Source: Chitinophagaceae bacterium 26-R-25 (GTDB taxonomy: Bacteria; Bacteroidota; Bacteroidia; Chitinophagales; Chitinophagaceae). From it: a stretch of DNA of 64,000 nt. Position 1 is the stretch's first letter. Every line of letters starts with the position of its first letter. Location: positions 1,240,001 through 1,304,000 of the forward strand of contig JARWSJ010000001.1 of the NCBI GenBank assembly GCA_029906195.1, read 5' to 3'. Both the position numbers and the translations under genes were made by a program. The notes under the pieces are model-generated. The model did no database searches. It worked only from the letters and a program-made list of their open reading frames with translations, and was not told the origin of the DNA. This document shows positions 7,464-15,160 of this stretch, piece by piece.

Positions 7464-10223
7464 CTAGAAAATATTATAAGCATAGGTTACATAATAAACC
7501 GCGCCAATTGCCGGATTGGCGGTGCCGGTAGAGTAGTACTTGTTGGTGATATTTGTTCCACCAATTCTAATTCCGGAATGTGCTTTTATAAGCTTGTAAC
7601 TGATCTGCGCATCTATAACGGATGATGAAGGCACGTTGCCTTTTGCCAGTCCGCCGTTTACTGCATAGAAATATCCGGGTTTATAACGCATGGACACACC
7701 ATATGACCATTGCTGGTTTTTACCAAACCCGCTGTTTGAAAAATCCATGTTAACATGAAAATGCGGCGTATTGAAATTATTGATCTGGCTATTATTCTTG
7801 TTAACCATGTAGTCTGCATAATAATTTACTTTGAATAAATAATTGTGCGTAAGATCTACGCTCATGCTTGCTGCCCATCCATAGGTGTTTACCATTTCGG
7901 TACCATTAAAAGCGATGTTGTAAGATACATATGTGCTGCGGTCCTTAAAAGCCGCAGGGTCATTTGTTCCCGGTGTATTAGCTACATCCGCATATCCAAT
8001 GAAATTTTTCCACGTAGAGAAGTAACCCAATACATCCAGTAAAACTCTTTTGCCGATCAATGTAGCGTAACCAAGCTCGAACGCATTCACCGATTGAGGT
8101 TTCAGCTCATTAGTATAAAACCGTTTCAGCGAGTCGGGCACGCTTGATTCCTGGTATGCTTTAACGCTCGCAGCGGTGTATGGTGCGTATTGGTTAAAAT
8201 GATAGATATCGTTCAGCAAATAGCCTGAGCCACCAGATGAATAACTGTTATATCCATTGAGGGTATTTTGCAAAGCTTGTATGTTGGATGGAAAGCTGTA
8301 GGCATTCTGGTATGAAAAACGGATGAAATTATCTTTAGCCGCTTCATACACTGCAGAAAACCTGGATGTAACTTTTGGCGTTGGGAACAAACTGTTTTTA
8401 TCGTCTCTGAAGGAAGCACTCAGTGCTAGTTTATCATGAAGGATCTTTTTTGATAATTGTATATATGCGCTGTATTCATTCACTTTAATAGGCGTTCCCA
8501 TATCAGGGAAGAGCGTGTTCTTGCTGTTAAGGCTGTAATGACGCCAGTTTACCCCTGCAATTACATTTACGAATTTGATGAGTTTTGAAAAATTATATTG
8601 CGCCTCAGTATTGTACAATTTACTTCTGTCTAAAAACAATGTACCACCTTCTGGAATAGGAGTGGAGGCAATACTATCCTTCAAATGATTGAAGTAAGCG
8701 GTACCTGGCATAGCCCTTCCCTGGTCGGCAAAAGATCTTGCGGCAAGATTTGCATCAACAGAACTCATGCCGTTAGCCAATCCATTCAACAATGCCTCTG
8801 TATATTCAGGATACCAGCCGCCCGCGGCGCCGTCGTAACTTGTTTTCCAGGCTTCATTGATCAATTGCGCAGTAGGGCCGGCCACCAATGTTTTTCCTGA
8901 ATTTTCTTGTGTAGTGTAGGAGCGCACAAACCAGTTGGCGCTTTTAAGTTCGAGCCTGTATTGCCCAACTTTAAAATCCTTCAACTGGTACCTTGTGTCG
9001 TTGGTATAAACAACGCTTCCAGTACCATAAGTGCCGGAGGCAATCGCTTCAAGTTTATCAGAAATCTTGTACCTGATCTCCGCGTTTCCTTTAAACAAAC
9101 CCGCATTGTTATCGAGGTAGCCATACTCAGGGTAACCCGTGCGTGCAACGTAGTTTGGTTTTTCCAGCATGGGAGATATGAGTGGGTCCAGTGCCGGGTT
9201 CTGCGACAATGCATACTCCAGGAAAGGGTTGATGTCTGTTGATGTAGCGCTGCCGTAATCATTCACGCCCATGTAATTTGGATCGGTGTATTTTGTACCC
9301 GTTCCGTTTTTATTGGTCGTGTCGGTTGCTACCCAGTCCTTTGCTTTTGTGTATTGTGCATTGATTTTAAATGCCAGTTTATCGTTTATTTTTTTTGCAT
9401 AGCGGATCGTCCAGTCATAGTATGGCGAAGGCTTAACAGGATCATTGCTGTTTTTGTTACTGATATGGTTTACACCTTGTGTGATGAGAACGCTCAGTCC
9501 CTGGTATTTGAAGGGATCTTTACCCGTCATTACCATCGTGCCATTCAGTCCCCTTGATCCATACAACGCAGAAGACGCGCCCGATAGCAACTCAATGTTG
9601 TCTACGTCAAGTTGTGTAAGGCCAATAGCAGTTCCAAGCGGGAAATTGAGTCCGGGTGCCTGGTTATCCATGCCGTCCACAATTTGGGTAAAGTTCGTAT
9701 TACCGCTGGTGTTAAAGCCTCTCGTCGTAACACTTGTGAATCCAAGGCTGGACACCGTTACATCAACGCCTTTTAATCCCTGCATCATATCCATATAGTT
9801 CAGCTGGGGCGCATTTGCGATTTCTTTGCTGCTTAGCTGTTCTATGGTTACCGGTGATGCAAGTTTCCGCTGTGTAGTGCGGCTTGCGGATACTACTACC
9901 TCCTCGCCCAAGCCGGTTGCTTGCTGCAATTCTATGGTCAGTGGCTGTGAAACTGTCGACACAACAACTTCCCTGGTGCTGAAGCCAATGGAAGAAATGA
10001 TTAAAGTAAGGGGCAGTTTTGCATTTGTATTCAATTGGAACCTTCCGCGGTTATCGGTATATGTACCCTGCGATGATCCTTTAATTGAAACGGATACTGC
10101 ATAAAGAGATTCTTTGGTTCCCGCATTCTTAACATCTCCTTTGATAACATTTTGTGCATAGGATACGGATGCGGTAAAACAAAATAAAGCAAGTGGCAAA
10201 AGCAATCGTCTGATTCTTTTCAT
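7464..10223 (-). CDS. TonB-dependent outer-membrane receptor
   Basis: A 919-residue receptor. Signal peptide 1-23 (ends SVSYAQ), then a carboxypeptidase-regulatory-like domain at about 26-108 (VIKGDVKNAGTKESLYAVSV...), a plug domain at about 110-240 with LASPVTIEQLSS and TRGFNTSGNTNF, and a 22-strand barrel to the C-terminal aromatic residue (YNIF). It lacks the STN domain, so it is not a sigma/anti-sigma transducer. It is not a SusC-length protein and no SusD is adjacent. In this cluster it is the only import gate and should bring in the ligand handled by the beta-helix and cytochrome proteins. It lies 61 bases after tetR on the same strand. The ligand is unknown. Confidence 0.92.
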   Translation of the reverse strand: MKRIRRLLLPLALFCFTASVSYAQNVIKGDVKNAGTKESLYAVSVSIKGSSQGTYTDNRGRFQLNTNAKLPLTLIISSIGFSTREVVVSTVSQPLTIELQQATGLGEEVVVSASRTTQRKLASPVTIEQLSSKEIANAPQLNYMDMMQGLKGVDVTVSSLGFTSVTTRGFNTSGNTNFTQIVDGMDNQAPGLNFPLGTAIGLTQLDVDNIELLSGASSALYGSRGLNGTMVMTGKDPFKYQGLSVLITQGVNHISNKNSNDPVKPSPYYDWTIRYAKKINDKLAFKINAQYTKAKDWVATDTTNKNGTGTKYTDPNYMGVNDYGSATSTDINPFLEYALSQNPALDPLISPMLEKPNYVARTGYPEYGYLDNNAGLFKGNAEIRYKISDKLEAIASGTYGTGSVVYTNDTRYQLKDFKVGQYRLELKSANWFVRSYTTQENSGKTLVAGPTAQLINEAWKTSYDGAAGGWYPEYTEALLNGLANGMSSVDANLAARSFADQGRAMPGTAYFNHLKDSIASTPIPEGGTLFLDRSKLYNTEAQYNFSKLIKFVNVIAGVNWRHYSLNSKNTLFPDMGTPIKVNEYSAYIQLSKKILHDKLALSASFRDDKNSLFPTPKVTSRFSAVYEAAKDNFIRFSYQNAYSFPSNIQALQNTLNGYNSYSSGGSGYLLNDIYHFNQYAPYTAASVKAYQESSVPDSLKRFYTNELKPQSVNAFELGYATLIGKRVLLDVLGYFSTWKNFIGYADVANTPGTNDPAAFKDRSTYVSYNIAFNGTEMVNTYGWAASMSVDLTHNYLFKVNYYADYMVNKNNSQINNFNTPHFHVNMDFSNSGFGKNQQWSYGVSMRYKPGYFYAVNGGLAKGNVPSSSVIDAQISYKLIKAHSGIRIGGTNITNKYYSTGTANPAIGAVYYVTYAYNIF

Positions 10224-10284
10224 AAGCGTTCGTTTGGGTTTGGTCTACTTTTATGGTTAGGTTTCAAAGCTGCTTGCAGGCTGT

Positions 10285-10890
10285 TTACTTTTTTTTCAGC
10301 CCGGTGAATATGAGCGTTACCAGGAATTTCATATCGGTGATACTTTGGGTATAGTCTATCTTATCCTCTCCGCGCAATATTGATTTTTGTTCTTCGCTAT
10401 GTTTCAATGCATCGCTCAGGTTTATGAGTGTGGATGCGATTTTGGTGGCATTTGATTTCACCAGTTCTCCATTTTTTGTGGCTGTTTCAATGAGTTGTGT
10501 CAGGAATTTCTTTTCCTGTTTCATCATCGAATCATATAGTTCAAAAAACTTCGGTAATATTTTATTGAGTGTTTCCGCAGACACCCTGTTCATGTTCAGC
10601 ACATTCTTATAGTAGTTAAACCTGCTGTACATATAAAACCATATCTGATTTTCTATCCCTTTCTTCCTGATTGTTTGTTGCTGCAGCTTTGCGAGGTACT
10701 CTTCACCTTCGCTCACTGCAATTTCAAGGAAGATGTCCTCCTTGTTTTTATAGTAATAATACAGGGTAGCTTTATTAAGCCCCACCACTTTGGCAATATC
10801 TCCCAGTGTAGTTTTATCCAGTCCGAATTTTGCGAAGCACTGCATTGCCGCTTTGCCAATTTTATTCTTTACATCTTCCTTTTTTGTCAT
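10285..10890 (-). CDS. TetR/AcrR-family transcriptional regulator
   Basis: A 201-residue regulator. The N-terminal helix-turn-helix is clear: TTLGDIAKVVGLNKATLYYY followed by YKNKEDIFLEI. The C-terminal ligand-binding part (60-195) is all-helical without recognisable signature. It starts at ATG 10890. A perfect 14-bp inverted repeat 42 bases upstream (10932-10964) is the likely operator and would let it control both itself with the receptor-cytochrome group and the divergent monooxygenase. TetR regulators are usually repressors released by a small molecule, here perhaps the substrate of the pathway (inference). Confidence 0.92.
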   Translation of the reverse strand: MTKKEDVKNKIGKAAMQCFAKFGLDKTTLGDIAKVVGLNKATLYYYYKNKEDIFLEIAVSEGEEYLAKLQQQTIRKKGIENQIWFYMYSRFNYYKNVLNMNRVSAETLNKILPKFFELYDSMMKQEKKFLTQLIETATKNGELVKSNATKIASTLINLSDALKHSEEQKSILRGEDKIDYTQSITDMKFLVTLIFTGLKKK

Positions 10891-10931
10891 CGCCGTAATT
10901 TAACAAAATGAATATATGTCCTATTATTTAT

Positions 10932-10964
10932 TTTTTCAAACATTTTATTCAAATGTTTGAAAAA
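10932..10964. promoter_or_regulatory. Perfect 14-bp inverted repeat, probable TetR operator
   Basis: TTTTTCAAACATTT (10932-10945) and AAATGTTTGAAAAA (10951-10964) are exact reverse complements separated by TATTC. It lies in the divergent promoter region between tetR (ATG 10890) and the monooxygenase (ATG 11147). The size and symmetry suit a TetR dimer or pair of dimers. It has no GC-rich stem, so it is a poor terminator. Confidence 0.7.
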
Positions 10965-11146
10965 TAGAATTATTTTGAACGACGCTTTGAGAGGTAATTT
11001 TCTTCCGTAACCGGAAATATTATTTTTAGAAGCAGAAAAAGACAATGGTATCTTTTAAAAGAAACAAGCGTCTTTATCGGTGTTTCATTTTTTCAAAAAA
11101 ATGAAAGCCATACTCTTATTAATTGCTTATACGATTCACTACCATT

Positions 11147-12274
11147 ATGAAAAAAACACAAACGCTCATTGTTGGCGCCAGCATTTCAGGCCTTGCATGT
11201 GCAGGCGCGCTTACCAAAGCAGGACTCGAACATACTATTATTGAAAGGGCCGAACGTATTGCAATGCCCTGGCGCAACCATTATGATCGCCTGCACTTGC
11301 ACACCAGCAAGCATCTGTCTGAATTGCCTTATAAAAAATATGCTGCAGGTACACCACGTTATCCCCCTCGATTGCAGGTTATAGAGTATCTCGACAATTA
11401 CCAAAAGCAATTTCAAATCGATCCCCTTTTTAATACGGAAGCAACATCAATCAGGAAGGAAGGAGCGTATTGGATCATCGAAACAAGTAAAGCTGTTTTC
11501 CAAGCTGAAAATGTGATCATGGCAACCGGGCCATATGGCAAACCGAGAACAATTGATTTTAAAGGAGTGGAAACATTTCCGGGCGCTATCACACACAGCA
11601 GCAAGTACAAAAAAGGTGATGTATTTAAAGGGCAGAAAATTTTGGTCGTTGGTTTTGGTAATTCGGCTTGTGAAATAGCATTGGACCTTCATGAGCAAGG
11701 AGCATTACCTTCCTTGTCTGTAAGATCGGCTGTGAATGTATTGCCAAGGGATGTTTTCGGAATACCCATATTGCAGCTCAGTTTGTTGTTTTCTGTGCTT
11801 CCGCCTGCATTTGCAGATAAATTAAACGCACCACTGATAAATGCTTTGACGGGCGATATAAGGAAGCTGGGGCTTAAGAAACTTCCTTATGGCCCACTGG
11901 AGCAAATTCATAAACACCAAACTGTGCCATTGCTTGACATAGGTACATTGAAACTGATAAAAGACGGTAACTGCAAGGTTTTTGAAGGTATTGAAAACAT
12001 AGAGGGTAAAACCGTTTATTTCAGCAATGGAGCTAAAGAAGAATTTGACGGTATCGTGGCCGCTATCGGCTACGAAAAAGGGTTTGCATACCATGTGCTG
12101 CAAGTAGACAAAAGCAGGTTTGAAGATTTAGCTGTGCCAGTTGGCAAACAAAAGTATTTTGGAAAAGATGGTCTTTATTTCTGCGGATTTTTTATTTCTC
12201 CCAACGGGCAGATACGCGAGATTGCTTCGGATGCAAAAAAAATCGCAGGAAGTATTGTTAAGAATGGGAGCTGA
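11147..12274 (+). CDS. FAD/NAD(P)-dependent monooxygenase (YUCCA/flavin-containing monooxygenase-like)
   Basis: A 375-residue cytoplasmic flavoprotein. The FAD site is at the N-terminus, LIVGASISGLACAGAL, followed by the acidic end of strand 2 (IIERAE). A second dinucleotide site, ILVVGFGNSACEIALDL, at about 160-180 should bind NADPH. ATGPYGKPR and the late AAIGYEKG are the ATG-type motifs joining the domains. The overall size and order resemble YUCCA-type flavin monooxygenases, which hydroxylate or decarboxylate small substrates. ATG 11147 is used; a TTG lies upstream at 11123. It is divergent from tetR, sharing the presumed operator, and convergent with the SRAP gene 13 bases away. A copy of its last 67 bases is found at 13476-13542. 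Confidence 0.9.
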   Translation: MKKTQTLIVGASISGLACAGALTKAGLEHTIIERAERIAMPWRNHYDRLHLHTSKHLSELPYKKYAAGTPRYPPRLQVIEYLDNYQKQFQIDPLFNTEATSIRKEGAYWIIETSKAVFQAENVIMATGPYGKPRTIDFKGVETFPGAITHSSKYKKGDVFKGQKILVVGFGNSACEIALDLHEQGALPSLSVRSAVNVLPRDVFGIPILQLSLLFSVLPPAFADKLNAPLINALTGDIRKLGLKKLPYGPLEQIHKHQTVPLLDIGTLKLIKDGNCKVFEGIENIEGKTVYFSNGAKEEFDGIVAAIGYEKGFAYHVLQVDKSRFEDLAVPVGKQKYFGKDGLYFCGFFISPNGQIREIASDAKKIAGSIVKNGS

Positions 12275-12287
12275 CAAACAGTTCAAA

Positions 12288-13130
12288 TCAGAAAAGACTT
12301 AAACTCTGATACGGATTAAACGGCTCATCGCTACCAAGGGGTGGCAAGCCTGCATATTCAAATTTTTCCCGTGTATTGAATGCAGATTGGAAACCTTTCG
12401 AAACTGTCCATGCGTCCATTTCATCTGTTGAATATTGCGTTTTTGCGATATCCATGATGTCATCTTTTGACAATTTGCCAAACATCCATTCATAACCGAG
12501 GGCCTCATTTAAGATCGTGGGCATTCGCTTTTTCGCATTGTGCACTTGTGCACATAATTCATTGGCGGCAGTTGTAACAATTGAAAAGTTTTCAACCACT
12601 TCGCCACTTTGCTCATCTACCCACGTGCCACAGATGCCAGCCATATAAAAGGGGCGATCTTCCTGGTGATCGGTAATGATTACATGGTAAGGGATTTTTA
12701 TCGGATCTTTTAAAATCTTGCCACTCTTGCCCACTTGTTTGAGATGCCTCCATTCCCAATAGCCTGTAGAAGGAACAAGGCATCTGCGATATTGTGCGGA
12801 TCCTGCATACATGGAGGGTTTTCCTTTCTCATTCAAAAACAATCCTTCGCAGGTGGCATTCAGGGTCGTGTACATGAACCGCCATTTTGCAACCTCTTCT
12901 CTTGTTTTTAGAAAAGGCCATTTTGATTCCTCGGGAATATAGCCCCATTCCATTTGTTTCAGTTCCGGGCCATTGTCAGTCGCTTTAAGTACAGGGTAGG
13001 GTTGGTTGTACAGCGGTCCCTGGTTCAGGTCGCAATTGATCCCGTCCCCGTTTTTTCCAACAAATACTTCAAGGTCCTTCAATCGGACGTACTCCGTATG
13101 TGATACTTTTATGCCATTGAAATAACACAT
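12288..13130 (-). CDS. SRAP-family abasic-site protection protein (HMCES/YedK-like)
   Basis: A 280-residue SOS-response-associated peptidase family protein. After removal of Met, C2 becomes the N-terminal residue that forms a thiazolidine cross-link with abasic sites in single-stranded DNA. Other conserved positions are N91 and E95 in LNATCEGLF, E126 in GYWEW, and H197 with RMP at 202-204. It is somewhat longer than YedK, with insertions around 30-45. It follows the 82-residue gene by two bases, an obvious operon. The protein guards stalled forks; nothing ties it to the monooxygenase next door, with which it is convergent. Confidence 0.93.
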   Translation of the reverse strand: MCYFNGIKVSHTEYVRLKDLEVFVGKNGDGINCDLNQGPLYNQPYPVLKATDNGPELKQMEWGYIPEESKWPFLKTREEVAKWRFMYTTLNATCEGLFLNEKGKPSMYAGSAQYRRCLVPSTGYWEWRHLKQVGKSGKILKDPIKIPYHVIITDHQEDRPFYMAGICGTWVDEQSGEVVENFSIVTTAANELCAQVHNAKKRMPTILNEALGYEWMFGKLSKDDIMDIAKTQYSTDEMDAWTVSKGFQSAFNTREKFEYAGLPPLGSDEPFNPYQSLSLF

Positions 13131-13132
13131 GA

Positions 13133-13381
13133 TTAGTCGTTTTCGTGATCATGGAAATATTCTTCAATCATTTGTCCAATACGTTCGGCGGCCGGTTGCC
13201 GGCCTTCAGGAATAGATGTCCAGAAATGATCGCCCTGCGCGTCCGTTGCCCGGTGAATGTATAAGTCATTAGCACCGGGATAAGTGGCTACATAGATCAC
13301 CCCTTTGGCCGTATCCAAACTTTTGATGTGGATAGGCTTGCCGTTATAGTCAACATCAAATTCAACGTTTACTGGTATCAT
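13133..13381 (-). CDS. Small conserved-looking protein cotranscribed with SRAP, unknown
   Basis: An 82-residue soluble protein without signal peptide or membrane segment. It has a beta-rich start (IPVNVEFDVDYNGKPIHIKS), a middle with FWTSIPEGRQ and an acidic helical end (AAERIGQMIEEYFHDHEND). I do not recognise a named family. Its stop lies two bases before the SRAP start, so the pair is translated from one message and may act together. Confidence 0.75.
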   Translation of the reverse strand: MIPVNVEFDVDYNGKPIHIKSLDTAKGVIYVATYPGANDLYIHRATDAQGDHFWTSIPEGRQPAAERIGQMIEEYFHDHEND

Positions 13382-13475
13382 CGGAACATCTGTTCTGTTG
13401 CAGTCTAAGTTAATATTTTTCTGCTAAAACAGGTTGTTGACACAGTTATATGCGTGACTATTGAATTCCTGTTAT

Positions 13476-13542
13476 GGGCAGATACGCGAGATTGCTTCGG
13501 AGGTAATAAAAATCGCCTGAAGTATTGTTAAGAATGGGAGCT
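13476..13542 (+). pseudogene. Duplicated 3' tail of the flavin monooxygenase gene
   Basis: 67 bases match 12206-12272, the last codons of the monooxygenase, at 62 positions. The upstream and downstream sequence does not match. It is too short to code for anything and is a remnant. The SRAP pair lies between the original and the scrap, in the opposite direction. Confidence 0.8.
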
Positions 13543-13659
13543 AAGCCCCCTATACCTCAACCTAACCGGATTTTTTTTGTTATGATCTCATGAATAATAA
13601 TCTAACCCTTCGACTGCAATTTGGATTTTAGTTTGAAAAAAATATAAACTATCAAGACA

Positions 13660-14922
13660 ATGAATATTACCGTTTTGGGTGAAGCGAAATTTGCATCCCC
13701 GATAGGGCACAGCGTGAGTGATGATCTGCGCATTCCCGAGAACATTATAATTGATCCAACGTCAACTGCAAAAGAAGAGTTGACGTTTGAATTGGCAGGG
13801 CCACGGTCTAAACTTTTTTTTGATCCAGCACAGACAAAGGCAGGCATCGTTACTTGCGGTGGGCTATGTCCCGGTTTAAACAATGTTATAAGATCCTTAT
13901 TCCTGGAACTTCATCATGCTTATGGCGTGAAAGAAGTACTTGGTTTTCGTGGCGGATACCAGGGTTTGGATCCCGCAAAAGGGAAGGAGCCAATCGTACT
14001 TACACCGGAATTTGTTCACAAAATTCATAAAGAAGGCGGCACTGTTTTAGGAACTTCGAGAGGCCCGGTGAATATTCAGGTCGCAGTTGACAACCTTATA
14101 CAACGAGGGATAAATATGATATTTACTGTAGGTGGTGATGGAACACAGCGAGGCGGAAATGAATTATTTCAGGAAGCAAGGAAACGTGGCTATCCCCTGG
14201 CAGTGGTGGGTGTTCCAAAGACAATTGATAATGATGTTGCTTTTGTTACAAGAACTTTCGGTTACATGACCGCTGTGTCAGAAGCGAGTAGAGTTTTGAG
14301 TAATGCACACAACGAGGCAATAAGTGTTGAGAACGGGATAGGATTGGTAAAGCTTATGGGAAGGAACGCCGGATTTGTTGTTGCCGGTGCGACTGTTGCC
14401 TGCCAGGACGTAAACTTTGCCCTTCTGCCCGAAGTGCCTTTTAAACTGGAAGGGCCAAATGGATTTCTTGCTGCTTTAAAAGAACGTATTATTGACCGGG
14501 CACATGCAGTAATCGTTGTGGCCGAGGGTGCGGGCCAGGATTTATTTGCAGCAGATGAAATGAAAAAAGATGACTCCGGAAATGTCAAGGCTAAAGACAT
14601 AGGACTATTTCTGCGGGAGTCTATTGAAAAATATTTCAAGGGCGAAAATATTCCTGTGGTGATAAGATACATTGATCCAAGTTACATTGTTCGGAGCAGC
14701 GCGGCCAATTCTGAAGATGCCATACTCTGCGATATGTTTGCCCGGAGCGCCGTTCATGCAGCGATGGCAGGAAAAACGGGATTGGTTATTGGCTATATGC
14801 ACGATAGATTTATACATGTTCCCATTGAGCTTTTAGCCAGCCGCAAAAAATCTATGGACCCACGTAGTTTTCAATGGAAAGCTGTGCAGGCATCTACGGG
14901 ACAGGTCGAGCAATTTAAATAG
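13660..14922 (+). CDS. pfkA: 6-phosphofructokinase, probably ATP-dependent
   Basis: A 420-residue enzyme of the PFK family that phosphorylates fructose 6-phosphate in glycolysis. The nucleotide loop TCGGLCPGLNN is at 65-75. GGDGT at 158-162 has Gly where pyrophosphate-dependent enzymes carry Asp, which favours ATP. PKTIDND at 186-192 holds the catalytic Asp; the Lys before it is found both in PPi-dependent enzymes and in the long plant and trypanosome ATP enzymes, which this protein resembles in length and order. MGRNAGFVVAGA is the substrate-binding loop. The roughly 60-residue N-terminal extension precedes the core. It is a single gene, with 238 bases to the next. Confidence 0.9.
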   Translation: MNITVLGEAKFASPIGHSVSDDLRIPENIIIDPTSTAKEELTFELAGPRSKLFFDPAQTKAGIVTCGGLCPGLNNVIRSLFLELHHAYGVKEVLGFRGGYQGLDPAKGKEPIVLTPEFVHKIHKEGGTVLGTSRGPVNIQVAVDNLIQRGINMIFTVGGDGTQRGGNELFQEARKRGYPLAVVGVPKTIDNDVAFVTRTFGYMTAVSEASRVLSNAHNEAISVENGIGLVKLMGRNAGFVVAGATVACQDVNFALLPEVPFKLEGPNGFLAALKERIIDRAHAVIVVAEGAGQDLFAADEMKKDDSGNVKAKDIGLFLRESIEKYFKGENIPVVIRYIDPSYIVRSSAANSEDAILCDMFARSAVHAAMAGKTGLVIGYMHDRFIHVPIELLASRKKSMDPRSFQWKAVQASTGQVEQFK

Positions 14923-15112
14923 TCGATACATGGTCGATGACCACTTCCTCAAATTGATCGTTTGATGTCAACGAAAAGACAACTTCCGTAAATGAACGCA
15001 ATTTTTTTCCTCGTTAATTGTTCCCTACCGGTCTAATCATCAATGGATTATCTATTTTTTAGAACTATTATTTATTGCCAGTAAATTAATCGCTACAACT
15101 CAATAAAATTTT

Positions 15113-15120
15113 TATTTTTG
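15113..15120 (+). promoter_or_regulatory. Bacteroidota -7 promoter motif before the giant T9SS gene
   Basis: TATTTTTG fits TAnnTTTG and lies 40 bases before the ATG at 15161. No convincing TTG -33 element was found at the usual spacing, so this is a weak call. Confidence 0.4.
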
Positions 15121-15160
15121 CGATCACTATTTAGTCCTTTTTTACCCTGAAAAAAGCCCT

